Shown piece after piece: positions 59,489 to 64,000 of a stretch of 64,000 bases of DNA (position 1 is its first letter; each line of letters opens with the position of its first letter). The notes under the pieces are model-generated. The model had not been told where the DNA came from. It saw only the letters and a list, made by a program, of their open reading frames with translations, and did no database searches. The position numbers and the translations under genes were made by a program. Source of the stretch: Amaurobius ferox (Eukaryota; Arthropoda; Arachnida; Araneae; Amaurobiidae); the NCBI GenBank assembly GCA_951213105.1, contig OX578138.1, forward strand, positions 64,455,040 to 64,519,039. Reading direction: 5' to 3'.

Positions 59489-59850
59489 TTTAACATGCAT
59501 AGGCGGCGCTAGGCTTTCACAATTGGGTGTGCTATGCATGGGGGGGGGGGGGGGGGGCTCAGAATTGAAGGTGCTCATGCGAAGTATGTATAGTTTAAAA
59601 ATAACAAATAGTTTACTTGTGGAACTTTAATTCATTATGTTTTGTCCATTGATTTCTGCATGATATAGCACTTTAACATGCATAGGCGGCGCTAGGCTTT
59701 CACAATTGGGTGTGCTATGCATGGGGGGGGGGGGGGGGCTCAGAATTGAAGGTGCTCATGCGAAGTATGTATAGTTTAAAAATAACAAATAGTTTACTTG
59801 TGGAACTTTAATTCATTATGTTTTGTCCATTGATTTCTGCATGATATAGC
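59489..59850. repeat. Recent direct tandem duplication, ~181-bp unit
   Basis: Unit 1 is 59489-59671 and unit 2 is 59672-59850. Both read TTTAACATGCATAGGCGGCG to TTTCTGCATGATATAGC and differ, as far as I can see, only in the length of a G run (about 18 versus 16). Confidence 0.9.
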
Positions 59851-59872
59851 CATGATCTTAATTCGTAAAAAA

Positions 59873-62271
59873 TCTATATATATAAAGAAGAAAAGTATGT
59901 ATGTGTGTATGATCCAACATCACAGGAGAACGGCTGAACCGCATTTGATGAAATTTGGTGGGTAGTCTTGAAATAGCCCCACTTAAAATTTAGTTCATGT
60001 TTCGAGTTTCTACGATTAGTGGTTCTCGAGATATTAGTTAAAAACAAAACTTTCGTTTGTCTCATCATCACAGGAGAACGACTAAACCGAATTTAATGAA
60101 ATATGGTGGGTAACTTTAAAATAGCCACCCATAAATTTAGTCCAACTTTCGAGTTTCTATAAGACCAGGGGTTGTCGAGATATTAATGGGAAAACGAAAC
60201 TTTCTCCTAGGAGTTCTACTCTCTATGATTCCCAACGAAAAAGATTGGAAATAGTTGGTTTAAAACGTGAAAATCAATTAAATCTCTGGGTTTTGTGGGT
60301 GTTTATTGAACGTAATAGTCACTTTAGAAAATCGCAGGTTTGAAATATGAATTTAAATGGAAACTATCACCATGGTTTATTTCTCACAGACTTACTCAAC
60401 AACGAAAAGTATTAAGAAATCACAAGAAAGATCAAGCATGCATAAAGCATTGATTATGAAACACTTTCCAACTTTCATTTTATTTAAACATCTCTAAAAT
60501 GCGATACATTCAGCGGTAATATATCACAATACTGCAATAATTAATTATATTTGAAAATTTAAAACTTCATCGAAAAAGACGAACTTGATTCAAATGACGT
60601 CATCGAAATATAAATCGCCTGGCTCTCTGTTGTTGTTGAGACCCAGACCGTCCGACCTACCAGAAAGGTGTAAGGTAACTGTTTGGACGGCCGGGAAGTG
60701 CCACCCAATTTAGACCGGAACCCAGTGGGGGAGGCATCCACAGGGACCGTACCCTTCTTCCCCTACCACCAACCTCTAGGAAGGACTTATGGACCCACAT
60801 GTTTAACGTGATCGTACTCCGTGTGAACACGGCGACAGTTTTGGCAGTGGCTGGAATCGAACCCGGGCCTACCGAGTGCAATTCCAGGGCACTAACCACT
60901 GGGCTACCGCGCCCGCCTGGCTCTTTGTGTAAAAGCAGTAAATATTTCATTCATCACAGTACTACTATAATTTATTCTACTTAAAAACTTAAAACCATGG
61001 AGGCCAAAGTAATTTAACTTTACATAAAACTTCATCGAAGAAGCCTGCCATTAAATCGCCTGCTTCTCTATGCAAAATCAATGAATGTTTCATTCATATC
61101 ATCTATATTGCAGTCTTCTGAGCAAAATAATTTTGCGTTAAACAAATTCAGCAATTCTTATACAACTCATCTTACAGCCTAATCTGTTTAGATTCTCCAT
61201 AAGTAAAAATTAGGTTGTGTTGTAGATATAATCAAAGTTTGGTGATCATTTAAACTGAAATATATTATATATATATTATATATAATTATATAATATATTA
61301 TAACTGTAATTGTGTTGTTTCAGAATACAGATGCACAGAAATTAAGCAAAAATAAAACGGTTTTAGGACGGATACAACACTAAATTTTAATTAAAAAGAA
61401 CTTAAATCACAATTTTGACACAATATGGATGGTATTGATCATTTAAACTCAAATATATTGTAATTGTGCTGTTTCAGAATACAGATGCACAGAAATTAAG
61501 CAAAAATAAAGAGGCTTTAGGAAGGATACGACACTAAATATAAATTAAAAATAATTTTAAAAATCACGATTTCGACACAAGATAGATGTAATATTTTATT
61601 TTGAAGTGGGTCACGTGATCTTTTTATATAACGCCCACGTGATCTCTTCATATAAAGGGTTTAATTATTATTTTAATTGTTATTTAAAAAAACTACTGAA
61701 TATATTTTGCTGAACATTTTTTTATATATTTTATGGCATAATTTGAATATTTCCTAAAACTTTCGAAGCAATTTGTGAATTTAAAATTCACTTAAAAATG
61801 TTTGAAAAATTAGGTTTCATAGGGTTCAATGTATTTCATTTTTTCAACCCAGGTTCAATCCAAAACTAATTGGGTGATATTATTCATTTATATTCCTATA
61901 TGTCCCACAGACCGTCTTAACACCATACTAAAATTTAATTTTGATAAAGTCATTTTTACGACAGTTACCGTGCTAACGGACAAACAGACAGACAGACAGA
62001 CAGAATGAACAAAGTCATAAACACTTTTCAATAATGTTGTAAAGTGTTAAAAATGGTTATTTAATTATCAGCATTTTATGAGGAAGGTTCTTTCTTATGC
62101 AGCTGTGACTTATATAATGCAATGATTCATTTTTCTTACATAATGCAATGAATTTACATCTTTCACAGTGAAAAAACAATGTATAAGATTCACGGCCCTA
62201 TATGTTCCGGTGTAATTTTTATCACAGTTTTGCATGATAAATCCCGAGCAACGCCGAGTAATTGCTGCTAG
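59873..62271 (+). mobile_element. Helitron copy 2, non-coding
   Basis: Starts TCTATATATATAAAGAAGAA preceded by A, like copy 1 at 42787, and ends GCTGCTAG at 62268-62271 with the preceding hairpin GAGCAACGCCGAGTAATTGC. The final ~175 bp (from TGACTTATATAATGCAATGA) match copy 1's end closely. It has no helicase; its middle differs from that of copy 1 and contains a SINE at 60627-60913, a TATA-rich tract (61261-61300) and a duplicated ~100-bp segment (TTTCAGAATACAGATGCACA at about 61318 and 61471). Confidence 0.8.
60627..60913 (-). mobile_element. tRNA-headed SINE inside Helitron 2
   Basis: Target duplication CGCCTGGCTCT (60616-60626, 60914-60924). On the - strand it begins GGGCGCGGTAGCCCAGTGGT with A-box TAGCCCAGTGGTTAGTGCC-like sequence and B-box GGTTCGATTCC, followed by the shared body and a (CAA)n tail. 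It is nearly collinear with the copy at 44104. Confidence 0.9.
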
Positions 62272-63079
62272 AACTAAATAAAAATAAATTTGAAAACTAT
62301 GAACACGCTTTGAAAACTATGAATTGTTGGAATAAGGAGCAGTAAAAAGGACTGTTTGCCCAATTTGTAATGGGGGTGCTGAAGCATGCCGTGACGCCGC
62401 CTAGGTTAACATATCAGCGTCCAAGAGTAGAGCACAATGTTCAGTAACTGAAAAGGAGGTCATATATCTTTGAATTAAATTAGATTGCAACGCTTATAGT
62501 CACTTCAAGTAACCTACATAAAATGTTTAGTCTTGTAGGAAAGCTGGATACTTGTCCACCCACGTCCGGTCACAACAATTGAGATCCAATTACCGAGTAT
62601 AGAAGCGAACGGACACAATGGTCTTTGTTCCATGTTTCTGGGTGGGCAACTTTATTTTTAAAAGCATAGTAAGTAATTGAGTTCATATATGTGCCGTTTA
62701 AGAAAGGAATCGAACGGATGGATCAAAGGAATCGAACTCAAGGTAGTGGTTTGAAAATGCAAGTAACAGGGGCGGATATAAAACTTTCCCGCTCATACTT
62801 TTGCCTTCCTACCCCCCCCCCCCCCCTCTTTAACAGTCCCCGATTTATTTTTTATCAAACGCACGCCATATTTTGTACCGTTCGTAGTTATTATTTAGTT
62901 ATTTAATCAATTGTATAATTATATGGGCAAAAACTAAATTATAGATGCACTTAAATAAATACACGAGGGCAATCTCTATATAATTTTACACGATAAAACT
63001 ATAATGCAGTACAATAAAATATAAACGAAAAAGATAAAAGTAAAACATCAATCATCATTAATTACAAGGAAAACATGAT

Positions 63080-63265
63080 CAACGTATATAAGCACAAATA
63101 ACACAATAATGCAGCATACAGCTGTTTCGAGGATACGCTGGATCCCCTTCGTCAGTGCAATAGAACCAAAACAAACTCGAAGTTCAAAAGAGGAATGAAC
63201 AAAGAGAATGGTTTTTCCTTTCTTTTTTTTTTCGTTCGCTTGCACTGACGAAGGGGATCCAAAAT
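63080..63265. mobile_element. Inverted-repeat element with outward stem-loop motif, right arm short
   Basis: On the - strand 63165 to 63107 reads CACTGACGAAGGGGATCCAG, CGTATCCTCGAAACAGCTGT and ATGCTGCATT. GGGGAT pairs with ATCCTC, giving a 6-bp stem before GAAA. On the + strand at 63243 the same GCACTGACGAAGGGGATCC recurs facing the other way and then diverges, so the right arm is truncated. Spacer about 75 bp, with a poly-T stretch. Confidence 0.6.
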
Positions 63266-63504
63266 ATGTTAAGAAAGTCTTACATTTCAAATAATTCGTA
63301 TTTAAATCATGCTACTTACAAAAGAAAAAAATATATCGAGTTCTGGATTTTTACACTACACATAAAATGTTCATAACGCTACGTGCATTCGTTTTTGAGT
63401 TATCGTGTATCCTCCTTCTTCCTGATCCTTTTCCGCGTCAAAATCTGGAATTCGAAAATATAAAAAAATAATAATAAAAGTAAAACAATTTCGCTAAAAG
63501 CATT

Positions 63505-63855
63505 ATACAACACAAAATGAATAGTGTCGACCGATTTAAAAGGTAAGAAATAGCCGTCTTCGCCAAGACACGCAAGATGCGCAACCTCCACTCACTCGTG
63601 AGACCTAGATCGGCAACTGATGCTACAATTCTTCTTCAATGTCAGAAATTTTACAACGAACATACTGGATAATAGCCTTAAAATCGAAAACCTAGAACGT
63701 GTTAAATCTAACGCTCAATAAAAGAGAATTGTTGCTTCAGTTGCCGATCCAGTTTTCACGAGTGAAGGTTACGCTTCTAGTGTGTCCTGACGAAGAAGGC
63801 TGTTTCTTCCCTTCGAAACGGGTCGATATTATTAATTTTGTGTTTTCCACACACG
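63505..63855. mobile_element. Inverted-repeat element with ~120-bp arms and outward stem-loop motifs
   Basis: Left arm about 63505-63627 and right arm about 63735-63855. In arm orientation both carry ACACAAAAT, GTCGACC, AAGAAA-AGCC-TCTTCG, GACAC, CTCGTGA and GATCGGCAACTGA. Right arm on the + strand: CTGACGAA, GAAGG, loop, CCTTC, GAAACGGG (63788-63822). The left arm has TTGGCGAAGACGG...CCTTTTAAATCGG, i.e. the same motif decayed. No coding. Confidence 0.7.
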
Positions 63856-64000
63856 AAGTTTTAATACTTTTTCTATTCAGTATGATAATGCAATAAAGCT
63901 AAATGACCACGCCTTTAAATAAAGGATTGGTCCTTGCTAACTTAGGGTCACCTTATCTCAAAATTAAAGATCATTGAATTGGTTTAAATTAAAGTCCACT

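Noticed and set aside
60840..60913. A tRNA gene (A and B boxes on the - strand; also at 44320-44394)
   Set aside because: The box sequences are good but no cloverleaf with paired acceptor stem could be drawn, and both sit at the head of SINEs.
63107..63160. Calling the stem-loop a true hammerhead ribozyme
   Set aside because: There is an extra A between CUGACGA and the helix, and helices I and III with a cleavage-site triplet could not be identified with confidence, so only a hammerhead-like motif is claimed.

Overview
This is AT-rich eukaryotic DNA, very probably from an arthropod. Long introns, many microsatellites, a 5S-derived SINE, Helitrons and Tc1/mariner, pogo and hAT remains would suit a spider or other chelicerate, but that placement is inference. 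No rRNA gene, functional tRNA gene, CRISPR array or operon was seen.

Two protein-coding host genes are supported, both truncated at their 5' ends, and they converge. The first is the 3' part of a TPRG1L-like gene (tumor protein p63-regulated gene 1-like, hSac2-domain family) on the + strand: exons at 1792-1904, 2900-2991, 10797-10973, a probable 126-nt cassette exon at 17935-18060, and the last exon at 23995-24349 with the stop. The second is a claudin-like four-membrane-span gene of the TMEM47/PERP/VAB-9 type on the - strand: exons at 50296-50482, 42289-42438 and 41291-41517. Splice sites and codon phases agree at every junction. About 17 kb of repeats and probable UTR separate their 3' ends.

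The rest is mostly mobile DNA. Introns of the first gene (2.9-24 kb) carry a TA-flanked MITE, a dead Tc1 copy, a well-delimited Tigger/pogo element with transposase C-terminus, a hAT transposase fragment, a deleted mariner-like element and a dispersed repeat family. The 24.3-41.3 kb interval carries a microsatellite-embedded relic, a nested pair of TIR elements with a 180-bp minisatellite, a chimeric 5S rRNA/tRNA SINE and two long inverted-repeat elements. The large intron of the second gene (42.4-50.3 kb) holds a Helitron with a broken Pif1-type helicase, a tRNA-headed SINE inside it, and a ~750-bp tandem array. The 50.5-64 kb end holds a mariner fossil, Tc1 remains, a Penelope-type reverse transcriptase fragment bounded on both sides by long TA arrays, a second Helitron with a SINE, a perfect-looking tandem duplication and two further inverted-repeat elements.

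The most interesting signals are (i) outward-facing paired motifs of the form CTGANGAA - variable stem-loop - GAAA in the arms of inverted-repeat elements at about 30.2, 33.6, 63.15 and 63.65 kb, where the stem differs in sequence yet pairs, resembling a hammerhead ribozyme core but not canonical; (ii) a reverse transcriptase element and a tiny relic of similar end sequence both sitting inside (TA)n arrays; (iii) one SINE body with either a tRNA head or a 5S rRNA head; and (iv) the in-frame cassette exon in the TPRG1L-like gene.
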